In this document: in pieces, positions 8,612 to 15,863 of the stretch
Position numbering within the stretch: the stretch's first letter is position 1
How the letters are laid out: each line of letters starts with the position of its first letter
Origin: Streptomyces harbinensis
GTDB lineage: Bacteria > Actinomycetota > Actinomycetes > Streptomycetales > Streptomycetaceae
DNA length: 64,000 nucleotides
Direction: 5' to 3'
Assembly (NCBI RefSeq): GCF_900116145.1
Contig: NZ_FPAB01000011.1
Location: 1 to 64,000, forward strand
Program-made: the position numbers and the translations under genes
Notes under the pieces: generated by a model
The model's database searches: none
What the model was told of the DNA's origin: nothing
What the model saw: only the letters and a program-made list of their open reading frames with translations

Positions 8612-10123
8612 TCAGCGCCGGGTGCCGGCGCCGACGAGCTCGCGCTCGTACGGGTCGAGGACCACGCCGGTGACCCCGGGGCGGATGCCGGTGACGACCT
8701 TCAGATGGACGAGCGGGATCTCCGCGTCCGTCCCCAGGACGGCGGCCTCGGCCCGGATCGCGGCCTGCTGCCGCTGGGCGGGTCCGGCCTCGGCCCGCGC
8801 GGCCTCGGTGAGGGCGTCGACGGCCGGGTCGCACAGCAGGGCCGGGTTGAAGCTGCCCTCGCAGGTGTAGCCGCTGGCCAGCACGGTGACCGGGTCGCCG
8901 GTCTCCAGCATCATGTTGCGGGAGAGCACGGCGGCGTCGAATGCCCCGGCCAGCAGGTCGCTCTCCAGCTGCGCGTAGCCGCGTACCTCCAGGCGCACCG
9001 TGAACCCGGCGCGCTCCAGCTGTTGCTGGACCACCTGGGCGGTCTCCGGCAGTTCGGGGCGGTCGTTGTAGGTGGCGAGGGTGAGGGCGGCGCCGTCCGG
9101 CTCCGCCGGGTCGGCGGTGCGTCCGGTGGGCGCTCCGCGCAGCCCGGCCGCCCAGCTGAGGGCGGGCCCGTACAGCCCTTGGGCGGGCTCCGCGTACCCC
9201 TCGTAGACGCCGTCGGCGACGGCGGCGGTGTCGATCGCCTCCCGGGCGGCGGCGCGCAGGGCGGCGTCCGTGAAGAGGCCGGTGGAGGTGTTGAGATAGA
9301 GGCTGGTGTTGCGGGCGGTGTTGATCTCGTGGACGGTGTCCGGGTCCAGGGCGGGTACCTGCGCGACGGGGACGGCCTCGGCCACGTCCACCTCGCCGGT
9401 GCGCAGCGCGTTGGCGCGGGCGGTGCCGTCGGATATGTAGCGGACGTCGACACCCGAGGCGTGCGCCCGGCCGCCCCAGTAGCCGTCGAACCGGTCCAGC
9501 GACGCCGCGGTGTCGCCGGTGGTCGTGGTGAGGACGAACGGGCCGGTGGCGGTGCCCGCCGGGTTCACCCGGTCCCCGGTGAACGCGCTCGGCGCGAACA
9601 CCGCCAGGCTCGGGTTGCTCAGCCGCAGCGGCAGCACCGGATCGGGCTCCTCGGTGCTCACCCGCACCAGGCGATCGCCGGCGGCCTCGGCGGTCAGCCG
9701 TATCCCGGAGAGCGCGCCGGGCGGCGGTTCGGCCAGGGCGGCGCGGGTGAGGGAGTCGGCGACGGCCGCCGCGGTGACCTCGGTGCCGTCGTGGAAGGTG
9801 GCCTCGCGCAGGGCGAACAGCCAGTCCCGGCCGTTCCCCTCCGCGTACCAGGACTCGGCGAGCGCGGCCACGGCGGTGCCGTTGGCGTCCAGCCGGGTCA
9901 GCCCCTCGACGACGCCGAGCCGGGAGAGGTCGTAGGCGTCCATGCCGTACGGGGAGTAGTTCTCGGCGGGCGGGAAGGCGAGGGCGACGCGCAGCCGGGC
10001 GCCGCCGCCGGAGCCCGCGCCGCCGTCGTCGCCGTACGGGTCGCCGGGGGCGGCGACGAAGCAGCCGGCGAGCAGCGGGACGAGCAGCAGCGCGGCCGCC
10101 GGCCGCAGGCGCGGGATTCTCAT
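8612..10123 (-). CDS. ABC transporter substrate-binding lipoprotein (SBP family 5)
   Basis: Encodes 503 aa. The signal peptide ends in a lipobox LLAGC with Cys-21, so the protein is predicted to be anchored outside the membrane. The body has family-5 hallmarks (peptide/nickel/opine binding): YDLSRLGVVEGLTRLDANG near the N-terminus, WLFALREATFHDGTEVTAAA, and repeated short blocks around YLNTSTGLFTDAALRAAA. It is the first gene of an operon with the fused permease and MFS genes. Ligand cannot be predicted from sequence alone. ATG at 10123 is preferred because the signal peptide begins there. Confidence 0.88.
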   Translation of the reverse strand: MRIPRLRPAAALLLVPLLAGCFVAAPGDPYGDDGGAGSGGGARLRVALAFPPAENYSPYGMDAYDLSRLGVVEGLTRLDANGTAVAALAESWYAEGNGRDWLFALREATFHDGTEVTAAAVADSLTRAALAEPPPGALSGIRLTAEAAGDRLVRVSTEEPDPVLPLRLSNPSLAVFAPSAFTGDRVNPAGTATGPFVLTTTTGDTAASLDRFDGYWGGRAHASGVDVRYISDGTARANALRTGEVDVAEAVPVAQVPALDPDTVHEINTARNTSLYLNTSTGLFTDAALRAAAREAIDTAAVADGVYEGYAEPAQGLYGPALSWAAGLRGAPTGRTADPAEPDGAALTLATYNDRPELPETAQVVQQQLERAGFTVRLEVRGYAQLESDLLAGAFDAAVLSRNMMLETGDPVTVLASGYTCEGSFNPALLCDPAVDALTEAARAEAGPAQRQQAAIRAEAAVLGTDAEIPLVHLKVVTGIRPGVTGVVLDPYERELVGAGTRR

Positions 10124-10175
10124 GGGCGTGGTGGCGTCTTCCGGGTCGGCGTCGTGCGGGCGCGGAGCGCGCCGG

Positions 10176-10721
10176 TCACAGCAGGGGGATCTCGAAGTGG
10201 ACGACGTCGGCGGTGGCGCGGCCCGGCTCGCCCGGGTCGTCCCGCTCGTCGCACACGATCTTGCCGAGGGACTGCCACAGGCCGAGGGCGCCGGGGGAGT
10301 GGGGGTGGGTGTGCAGATAGACGGACCGGTATCCGCCGTCCTCGCGCGCGAAGTCCAGCAGCCCGGCCACCAGCCGGGCGGCGAGGCCGCGCCGCCGGTG
10401 CTCGGGGCGCACACAGACCCGCCGCAGCTGCGCGGTCTCGCCGGAGGGGTAGCGCTCGGCGAGCCAGCGGGGGTTGGGCGGATGGGCGGGGCCGCGCGCG
10501 TCGAGGGCGGCGGTGGCGACGACGGAGCCGTCCGTCCCGTCCACGGCGACCAGCAGGGTGTGCCGGGGAGGCCGCAGGTAGTACGCCGCGGGGTCGATGA
10601 TGTCGGCGTGCCAGTGCGGCACGTAGCCGGTCCCGAAGTCGCGGTAGACGGCGTCGAGCATCACGGCCCGTGCCGCGCCGAGGTCGCCGTCCGCCGCCGT
10701 TCTGATGCTGTATTCGCGCAC
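10176..10721 (-). CDS. GNAT-family N-acetyltransferase
   Basis: Encodes 181 aa from a GTG at 10721 (VREYSIRTAADGDLGAARAV). The acetyl-CoA pyrophosphate loop is RPEHRRRGLAARLVAGLLDF, followed by LHTHPHSPGALGLWQSLGK. No upstream in-frame ATG gives a better start. Acceptor substrate is unknown. It lies between a binding-protein gene and an aminoglycoside nucleotidyltransferase-like gene on the same strand, with gaps of about 50 bp on each side. Confidence 0.75.
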   Translation of the reverse strand: MREYSIRTAADGDLGAARAVMLDAVYRDFGTGYVPHWHADIIDPAAYYLRPPRHTLLVAVDGTDGSVVATAALDARGPAHPPNPRWLAERYPSGETAQLRRVCVRPEHRRRGLAARLVAGLLDFAREDGGYRSVYLHTHPHSPGALGLWQSLGKIVCDERDDPGEPGRATADVVHFEIPLL

Positions 10722-10765
10722 TTGCGCATCATATGCAGAAGCGTCCGGCGTGCTGCCGGCCGGGT

Positions 10766-11536
10766 TCAGCCCCGGCGGCGCAGGGTGTCGATCCGGGTGA
10801 ACATCTCCGCCACGAGCGGGCGCACCCCGGCCCGCAGCTGCGGGCTCCAGGTCTCCTCCGTGTAGTGCCGGTTGCGGTACAGGTACGCGGCGTGCTCCAG
10901 CACGGGGCGGTGCTCCGGCGCCAGCTGCTCCAGCGCCCAGCCGGCGGCCTCGTCCTTGGGGCGGATCACGCCGGTGGCGAGGGTGGACCAGATACGGGCG
11001 AGGGTGAGCAGGACGTTGCGGGTGTCCTCCTCCAGTTCGCGGATCAGCTCGGGCACGGCCGCGAGGCTCGCCTGGACGAGATCGGCGTGCGGCACCGGGT
11101 CGAGCAGTTCGGCGGGCGGCGGCCCGGTGAGCGGGTGGTTCCCGGCGAGGGTCATGGTGAGCACGAGCGCCAGGTCCGGCATCGGGGCGGGGCGCGGCAC
11201 CTCGCCCGCCCGGTACGCCGCGCGCAGCCACTCGCCGTACAGGAAGTCCCCGGTCGGCGGGAACCGCCAGGGGCGCACCTCGCCCTGGACGACCACCGTC
11301 AGCTCGACGGGGCGGACGGCCCGGCTGAGCCCGGAGATCTGCAGCAGCCCGGCCAGCAGCGCGCGCCGTTCGCTCTCGGTGAGGCCGCGCCGGGTGACGG
11401 CCAGGACGTCCAGATCGCTGGCGGGCCCCAGGCCCCCGAGGACGGCGGAGCCGTGCAGGTAGCTGCCCAGCAGGTCCGGGCCGAGGGTGTGCCGCAGCAA
11501 GTCGGTGGTGCGCTCGATCTGTTCGTTCGACTCCAT
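10766..11536 (-). CDS. AadA-like aminoglycoside (3'') adenylyltransferase homologue
   Basis: Encodes 256 aa from an ATG at 11536 (MESNEQIERTT). The nucleotidyltransferase signature GSAVLGGLGPASDLDVLAV gives the metal-binding aspartates, and FLYGEWLR carries the Glu matching the catalytic base of AadA. The C-terminal helical domain contains NVLLTLARIWSTLATGVIRP and KDEAAGWALEQL, very like AadA. Length matches AadA (about 260). It could confer streptomycin/spectinomycin modification or be a housekeeping homologue. Divergent from arsR with a 78-bp gap. Confidence 0.82.
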   Translation of the reverse strand: MESNEQIERTTDLLRHTLGPDLLGSYLHGSAVLGGLGPASDLDVLAVTRRGLTESERRALLAGLLQISGLSRAVRPVELTVVVQGEVRPWRFPPTGDFLYGEWLRAAYRAGEVPRPAPMPDLALVLTMTLAGNHPLTGPPPAELLDPVPHADLVQASLAAVPELIRELEEDTRNVLLTLARIWSTLATGVIRPKDEAAGWALEQLAPEHRPVLEHAAYLYRNRHYTEETWSPQLRAGVRPLVAEMFTRIDTLRRRG

Positions 11537-11578
11537 GGCGGCAGTATCGGGGGGCCGGCGGCGCGCGGGCACCCCGAT

Positions 11579-11608
11579 TTGTCAGGCAAGCGTCTGCTTG
11601 CCTAGGGT
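11579..11608 (+). promoter_or_regulatory. arsR-type promoter with embedded palindromic operator
   Basis: A -35 TTGTCA (11579-11584), an 18-nt spacer and a -10 TAGGGT (11603-11608) precede a GTG start at 11615. The spacer is filled by a perfect palindrome, AGGCAAGC-GTCT-GCTTGCCT (11584-11603). Seven or fewer bases separate the -10 from the start codon, so the transcript is probably leaderless and the operator probably autoregulatory. Confidence 0.7.
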
Positions 11609-11614
11609 CGAGGG

Positions 11615-11908
11615 GTGGCCGACGACATATTCAAAGCCCTGGCCGACCCCACCCGCCGCACCATCCTCGATGAGCTCGCCGAGTCGCCGGGACAGACGCT
11701 CTTCGAGCTCTGCTCCCGGCTGGCCATGAAGCACCGGCTCGGCATGTCGCGCCAGGCGGTCTCCCAGCACCTCGCCGTGCTGGAGGCCGCCGGCCTGGTC
11801 GAGACCCGGCGGGAGGGGCGCTACAAGTTCCACGATCTGAACCCCGCGCCGCTCCGGCACCTCACCGAACGCTGGACGGGGCCCAACCCCACGGAAGACA
11901 CCCCATGA
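11615..11908 (+). CDS. ArsR-family winged-helix regulator
   Basis: Encodes 97 aa from a GTG start. The ArsR/SmtB-like fold is clear: FKALADPTRRTILDELAE, recognition helix SRQAVSQHLAVLEAAGLV, wing ETRREGRYKFHDL. No metal-binding ELCVCD motif is seen (LFELCSRLAMKH instead), so this is more likely an SdpR-like, non-metal regulator of the kind often paired with VOC or SRPBCC genes. The stop overlaps the VOC start (ATGA). The palindrome at 11584-11603 is its likely operator. Confidence 0.88.
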   Translation: MADDIFKALADPTRRTILDELAESPGQTLFELCSRLAMKHRLGMSRQAVSQHLAVLEAAGLVETRREGRYKFHDLNPAPLRHLTERWTGPNPTEDTP

Positions 11909-12291
11909 GAATCCACCTGACCAGCGTCTTCGTCGACGACCAGGAGAAGGCCCTGCGCTTCTACACCGACGTGCTCGGCTTCGTGAAGAAGACCGAGGTG
12001 CCGGTGGGCGACGCGCGCTGGCTCACCGTCGTCTCCCCGCAGGAGCCCGAGGGCACCGAACTCCTGCTGGAGCCGGCCGGCCACCCCGCCGTCGCACCGT
12101 ACCGGGACGCCCTGGTCAGGGACGGCATCCCGGTCACCGCCTTCGAGGTCGACGACGTGCGCGCCGAGTTCGAGCGGCTGCGCGGGCTCGGGGTGCGCTT
12201 CACCCAGGACCCGGTGGAGATGGGCGGCGTCACCACGGCGGTGCTGGACGACACCTGCGGCAACCTCATCCAGCTCGTCCACCAGGAGTAG
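11905..12291 (+). CDS. VOC-family (glyoxalase/bleomycin-resistance-like) protein
   Basis: Encodes 128 aa with two beta-alpha-beta-beta-beta modules. The N-terminus MRIHLTSVFVDDQEKALRFY and TDVLGF is typical of the vicinal oxygen chelate family, and the C-terminus LDDTCGNLIQLV matches the usual GN.I.L end. The start overlaps the arsR stop by 4 bp, so the two are co-translated and the VOC protein is probably the regulator's target. Substrate unknown: lactoylglutathione-like, antibiotic binding or dioxygenase are all possible. Confidence 0.85.
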   Translation: MRIHLTSVFVDDQEKALRFYTDVLGFVKKTEVPVGDARWLTVVSPQEPEGTELLLEPAGHPAVAPYRDALVRDGIPVTAFEVDDVRAEFERLRGLGVRFTQDPVEMGGVTTAVLDDTCGNLIQLVHQE

Positions 12292-12305
12292 TCGGTCCGG
12301 GGGCC

Positions 12306-12333
12306 TTGACGCCGCGTAGAAAGCGCTTACGGT
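12306..12333 (+). promoter_or_regulatory. Promoter with LacI-type palindrome upstream of hydrolase
   Basis: TTGACG (12306-12311), a 16-nt spacer and TACGGT (12328-12333) make a vegetative-type promoter. The spacer and -10 contain AAGCGCTT (12321-12328), a perfect 8-bp palindrome of the kind bound by LacI-family sugar regulators. No LacI-family gene is in the window. Confidence 0.5.
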
Positions 12334-12392
12334 GGCGGGATCGCCCGCCGGTACCGGTTGCGGCGTCCGCGCGTCCCCGAGGACCGGTGATC

Positions 12393-13490
12393 ATGAACTG
12401 CCGCCCGTCCGGCTCCCTGACCGAAGACCTCCTGCCCGCCTTCCACCAGCGGATGAAGGACGAGCTGACCTTCCCGCTCGCCTGGGGCACCTCCCCGATC
12501 CGCGACTTCCCCCGCTGGCGGGAGGCCGCCCGCGCCGAGGTCGAGGCCGCGCTGCTCCAGCCGCGCACCGGCGAGGAGATCCCCTTCGCGCCCGAGACGC
12601 TCGACGAGCGGACCACCGGCGGCCTGCGCCGCCGCACCGTGGAGTTCACCCTCAGCCGCTACGGCCGCGCCCGGGGCCTGCTCCTGCTGCCGCCGGGACC
12701 GGGGCCGTTCCCCGCCGTGCTCCTCCTGCACGACCACGGCGCCCGGTTCGACATCGGCAAGGAGAAGCTGATCCGGCCCGCCGACGGCGACTCCCGGCTC
12801 GCCCCGGCCCTGGAGTGGGCCGACCGGTACTTCGGCGGGCGGTTCGTCGGCGACACCCTCGCCGCCCGGGGCTACGCCGTCCTCGCCGTGGACGCCCTGG
12901 GCTGGTCCGAGCGCGGACCGCTCAGCTACGAGGACCAGCAGGCCCTGGCCGCCAACTTCTTCAACCTCGGCTCCTCGCTCGCCGGCCTCATGGCCCACGA
13001 GGACCTCCGCGCGGCGGCGTTCCTCGCCTCCCTGCCGGAGACCGACAGCGCCCGCACCGGCGCCCTCGGCTTCTCGATGGGCGGCTACCGCGCCTGGCAG
13101 CTCGCCGCCCTCTGCCCGGACCTCCGCGCCGCCGTCGCCGTCGGCTGGATGACCACGCTCAAGGAGATGATGGTCCCCGGCAACAACACCCTGCGCGGTC
13201 AGTCCGCCTTCCACATGCTGCACCCCGGCCTCTACCGCCACCTCGACATCCCGGACATCGCCTCCCTCGCCGCCCCGCGCCCGATGCTCTTCCAGGCCGG
13301 CGCCGAGGACGACCTCTTCACCCCCGAAGGGGTGGCCCGCGCCCACGCCAGAATGCGCGCCGTCTGGGAGTCCCAGGGCGCCGGCGAGCGGCTGACCACC
13401 ACCGTCCGGCCCGGCCACGGCCACGTCTTCACCCCGGACATGCAGGACGAGGCGTTCACCTGGCTCGACACCTGGCTCGCCGGGGCGTAG
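12393..13490 (+). CDS. Alpha/beta hydrolase (dienelactone hydrolase / acetyl-esterase-like)
   Basis: Encodes 365 aa from ATG 12393 (MNCRPSGSLTEDLL). The nucleophile elbow is GFSMGGYRAW with Ser, the acid lies near QAGAEDDLFTPEG, and the catalytic His is in RPGHGHVFTPDM. PAVLLLHDHGARFDIGKEK is the beta-3/oxyanion region. No signal peptide, so cytoplasmic. The family includes polysaccharide deacetylases and xenobiotic esterases. The LacI-like palindrome in its promoter hints at a carbohydrate-derived substrate, which is inference. An earlier in-frame start at 12306 overlaps the promoter and was rejected. Confidence 0.8.
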   Translation: MNCRPSGSLTEDLLPAFHQRMKDELTFPLAWGTSPIRDFPRWREAARAEVEAALLQPRTGEEIPFAPETLDERTTGGLRRRTVEFTLSRYGRARGLLLLPPGPGPFPAVLLLHDHGARFDIGKEKLIRPADGDSRLAPALEWADRYFGGRFVGDTLAARGYAVLAVDALGWSERGPLSYEDQQALAANFFNLGSSLAGLMAHEDLRAAAFLASLPETDSARTGALGFSMGGYRAWQLAALCPDLRAAVAVGWMTTLKEMMVPGNNTLRGQSAFHMLHPGLYRHLDIPDIASLAAPRPMLFQAGAEDDLFTPEGVARAHARMRAVWESQGAGERLTTTVRPGHGHVFTPDMQDEAFTWLDTWLAGA

Positions 13491-13518
13491 GCGCCGTGTC
13501 CCCGGCGCCTACGCCCCG
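13481..13518 (+). terminator. Intrinsic-type hairpin after hydrolase gene
   Basis: CGGGGCGTAGGCGCC (13481-13495) and GGCGCCTACGCCCCG (13504-13518) pair perfectly over 15 bp with an 8-nt loop. The left arm contains the hydrolase TAG stop. No U-tract, as usual for Streptomyces. Confidence 0.8.
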
Positions 13519-13574
13519 GGACGTACGGCCCCGGCCCGATGCGCACGGGCGCGCCCGGCTGACATAACGGAGCC

Positions 13575-14411
13575 ATGCACCCCGACCTCCCGGACCCGGA
13601 CCGGCTCCGCGCCTATCTGGAGCGCATCGGCGCTCCCGACCCCGGCCCGCCGGACCTCCCGTACCTGCGCCTCCTGCACCAGCGGCACCAGCGCACCGTG
13701 CCGTTCGAAACTCTCAGCATCCACCTCGGCGAGGACATCGTCCTCGACTACGCCGCCCTGGTCGCCAAAGTCGTGGACCGCAGACGAGGCGGTTTCTGCT
13801 ACGAGCTGAACGGGGCCTTCGCCGCCCTGCTCACCGCCCTCGGCTACCGGGTCACCCTGCTCGCCGCCCGCATCCACGGCGAGCACGGCTTCGGGCCGCC
13901 GCTCGACCATCTCGCCCTGCGCGTGGACCTCGACGAGCCCTGGCTGGTGGACGTCGGCGCCGGCCGCTTCGCCGACTTCCCGCTGCGCCTGGCCGAGCGC
14001 GGCGAACAGCCCGACCCCGGCGGCGTCTTCCAGCTGACGGAGACCCCTGAGGGCGACCTCGACCTCCACCGCAACGGCGAACCGCACTCCCGGCTGGAGC
14101 TGCGCCCCCGGTCCCTGGCCGACTTCACCATGGCCTGCTGGTGGCAACGCACCGCGCCCCAGTCCGACTTCACCGCCTCCCCGACCTGCTCACGCCTCAC
14201 CGAGGACGGTCGCGTCACCCTGCGCGGCGACCGGCTGATCACGACAGGACCGGACGGCCGCCGGGAGGAGACCCTGCCGGACGAGAGGGCCGTCCTGGCC
14301 GCCTACCGCGAGCACTTCGGTATCGACCTGTCCCCGGGCAACCCGGTCACCGGCCGGTACGCCCACGCCGGGGACCCGGCCGCCGCCCGGGAGCTCTGCC
14401 CGGCGCGCTGA
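13575..14411 (+). CDS. nat: Arylamine N-acetyltransferase
   Basis: Encodes 278 aa, the normal NAT length. It transfers acetyl groups from acetyl-CoA to arylamines, hydrazines or aminated intermediates. The catalytic triad is visible: RRGGFCYELNGAF with Cys-75, LDHLALRVD with His-112 and WLVDVGAG with Asp-126. TVPFETLSIHLGEDIVLD is the conserved N-terminal block. Streptomyces homologues can serve in ansamycin-type chemistry, but no biosynthetic cluster is here, so a detoxification role is likelier. Bounded by hairpins at both ends. Confidence 0.92.
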   Translation: MHPDLPDPDRLRAYLERIGAPDPGPPDLPYLRLLHQRHQRTVPFETLSIHLGEDIVLDYAALVAKVVDRRRGGFCYELNGAFAALLTALGYRVTLLAARIHGEHGFGPPLDHLALRVDLDEPWLVDVGAGRFADFPLRLAERGEQPDPGGVFQLTETPEGDLDLHRNGEPHSRLELRPRSLADFTMACWWQRTAPQSDFTASPTCSRLTEDGRVTLRGDRLITTGPDGRREETLPDERAVLAAYREHFGIDLSPGNPVTGRYAHAGDPAAARELCPAR

Positions 14412-14428
14412 CGAACGGAAAACAGCGG

Positions 14429-14455
14429 AAGGGCAGCACCTCAGGTGCTGCCCTT
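14429..14455. terminator. Bidirectional hairpin between nat and tRNA-Arg
   Basis: AAGGGCAGCACCT (14429-14441) and AGGTGCTGCCCTT (14443-14455) are perfect 13-bp complements. It can stop nat transcription on + and tRNA-Arg transcription on -, where A/T-rich bases follow the stem. Confidence 0.85.
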
Positions 14456-14465
14456 TCCTTCGCGG

Positions 14466-14537
14466 TGCCCCCGGCAGGACTCGAACCTGCGCACACGGCT
14501 CCGGAGGCCGATGCTCTATCCGCTGAGCTACGGGGGC
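14466..14537 (-). tRNA. tRNA-Arg (anticodon CCG)
   Basis: The reverse strand folds as a cloverleaf. The 7-bp acceptor stem is GCCCCCG/CGGGGGC, with D arm GCTCAGCGGATAGAGC, anticodon loop CTCCGGA (anticodon CCG, reading CGG) and T arm CAGGTTCGAGTCCTG. The discriminator is A, and CCA is not encoded (CCG follows). No integrase gene or duplicated 3' end was seen, so it is not visibly used as an attachment site. Confidence 0.95.
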
Positions 14538-14651
14538 TTGGCGGCTGTCTTGCGACACCGAGAACATTACCAGCTCCCGGGAGGGGTCCCGTACCGGGTT
14601 GCGCGGCGGGGGAGTTTGGGAAACGGCCGGACGGGGGCGGGGGCACGCGCT

Positions 14652-14657
14652 TACCCT
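14652..14657 (+). promoter_or_regulatory. -10 box of a predicted leaderless transcript
   Basis: TACCCT ends 6 nt before the GTG start at 14664. No Shine-Dalgarno precedes that start. An identical arrangement (TACCCT then 6 nt then GTG) stands at 15062-15074 before the next gene. No convincing -35 was found. Confidence 0.5.
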
Positions 14658-14663
14658 GGCAGC

Positions 14664-15077
14664 GTGCCAGGCGCTTCCGGCCGGGTCCTCGTCGTCGACG
14701 ACAGCCAGGTCATCCGGCAGCTCATCAGGGTCAACCTCGAACTCGACGGCTTCGAGGTCATGACCGCGTCCGACGGCGCCGAGTGCCTGGAGGCCGTGCA
14801 CCGCTTCCGGCCGCACGTGATCACCCTCGATGTCGCCATGCCCCGGCTCGACGGGCTCGGCACCGTCAGCCGGCTGCGGGTCGATCCGCGCACCGGGCAC
14901 ATCCCGCTCATGCTCGTCAGCGCCAGCGCCGCGCCCGGCGAGGGCCCGCCCGCCGGGGTGGACGCCGTCGTCGCCAAGCCCTTCGAGCCCACCGCCCTGG
15001 TGCGTGAGGTACGCCGGCTCCGGGACGAGGGGCGGGGGCCCACCGTGCCCGCTTCCTCTCGTACCCTGGCCAGGTGA
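14664..15077 (+). CDS. Single-domain response regulator (CheY-like)
   Basis: Encodes 137 aa from GTG 14664. It has only a receiver domain: acidic pocket VLVVDDSQ, phospho-Asp in ITLDVAMPRLDG, Thr/Ser in LMLVSASA and Lys in VVAKPFEP. There is no output domain, so it must act by protein contact or phosphotransfer. No histidine kinase is adjacent. Its stop overlaps the start of the ArgS-related gene (GTGA), so the two are co-translated ahead of lysA. Confidence 0.9.
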   Translation: MPGASGRVLVVDDSQVIRQLIRVNLELDGFEVMTASDGAECLEAVHRFRPHVITLDVAMPRLDGLGTVSRLRVDPRTGHIPLMLVSASAAPGEGPPAGVDAVVAKPFEPTALVREVRRLRDEGRGPTVPASSRTLAR

Positions 15078-15838
15078 CCCCCGACCAGCTCTCCCAGGCC
15101 CTGCTGCACTGCGTGCGCCGGGCCGCCGGGAGCGGACGGCTGCCCGGTACGGCCGTGCCCGGCCGCATCGTGCTGCGCCGCGCCCCGCACGGGGCCCCCG
15201 GGTGGTCCACCGCCGTCGCCCACCAGCTCGCCGGGCCCGCCGGCCGCACCCCGGACGCGATCGCCCGCCTGCTGCGCGACACGCTGCGCGAGGAGACCGG
15301 GATCACGGCCGCCGAGGTACGCGACGGGTACCTCACCGTCCGCCTCGACGGCGACGCGGACACCGCGCTGCTCACCGAGCTGATCGCCCGCCCCGCGGCC
15401 CGCGTGCTCCCCGCCGATACCCGCCGGGACATCGCCCGCTGGAGCGAGGCCACCGGCGGCGACCCCGCCCGGCTGCTCCCGCAGCGCGCCGCGAACCCGC
15501 TCTTCCGCGTCCGCTACGCGCACGCCCGCACCCGGCACGCGCTGCGCTGGGCCGGGCACTTCGGCCTCACCCCCCGGCCCGCCCCGGCCGCCCACCCCGC
15601 CGAGCGCCCGCTGCTCGACGCCCTGGGCCAGTGGTCCGTCGCCGGGAACAGCCCGCAGCGCCTGGTCGAGGTGGCCGGCGCCTGGCTGACGGCCGAGGCC
15701 GCCCGGTCCACCCTGCCCGTCGGCGACGAGAAACCCGGGACCGCCCACCGCGCGCGGCTGGCCCTCGCCCAGGCCACCGCGACGGTGCTGGCCGGCGGTC
15801 TGACCCAGCTGGGCGTCAGCGCCCCCCAGCATCTCTAG
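15074..15838 (+). CDS. nrtL: ArgS-related DALR anticodon-binding protein
   Basis: Encodes 254 aa. The C-terminal half matches the DALR anticodon-binding domain of arginyl-tRNA synthetase (NPLFRVRYAHARTRHALRWA, then PQRLVEVAGAWLTAEAAR and RLALAQATATVLAGGL). The HIGH and KMSKS signatures and the Rossmann aminoacylation domain are absent. In related actinobacteria argS precedes lysA, and here a catalytically empty derivative occupies that place, 540 bp from a tRNA-Arg gene. I recall this as NrtL in Streptomyces annotation. Function unknown; tRNA binding is plausible. Start GTG overlaps the response-regulator stop. Confidence 0.8.
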   Translation: MTPDQLSQALLHCVRRAAGSGRLPGTAVPGRIVLRRAPHGAPGWSTAVAHQLAGPAGRTPDAIARLLRDTLREETGITAAEVRDGYLTVRLDGDADTALLTELIARPAARVLPADTRRDIARWSEATGGDPARLLPQRAANPLFRVRYAHARTRHALRWAGHFGLTPRPAPAAHPAERPLLDALGQWSVAGNSPQRLVEVAGAWLTAEAARSTLPVGDEKPGTAHRARLALAQATATVLAGGLTQLGVSAPQHL

Positions 15839-15863
15839 CTCGTACCACCAGAGGAACCCCCCC

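Noticed and set aside
13481..13518. Attenuator for nat
   Set aside because: The stem overlaps the hydrolase stop codon and precedes a separate gene by 57 bp, so an ordinary terminator explains it better.
14466..14537. tRNA-Arg as integration site of a mobile element
   Set aside because: No integrase, no duplicate of the tRNA 3' end and core genes directly on both sides.
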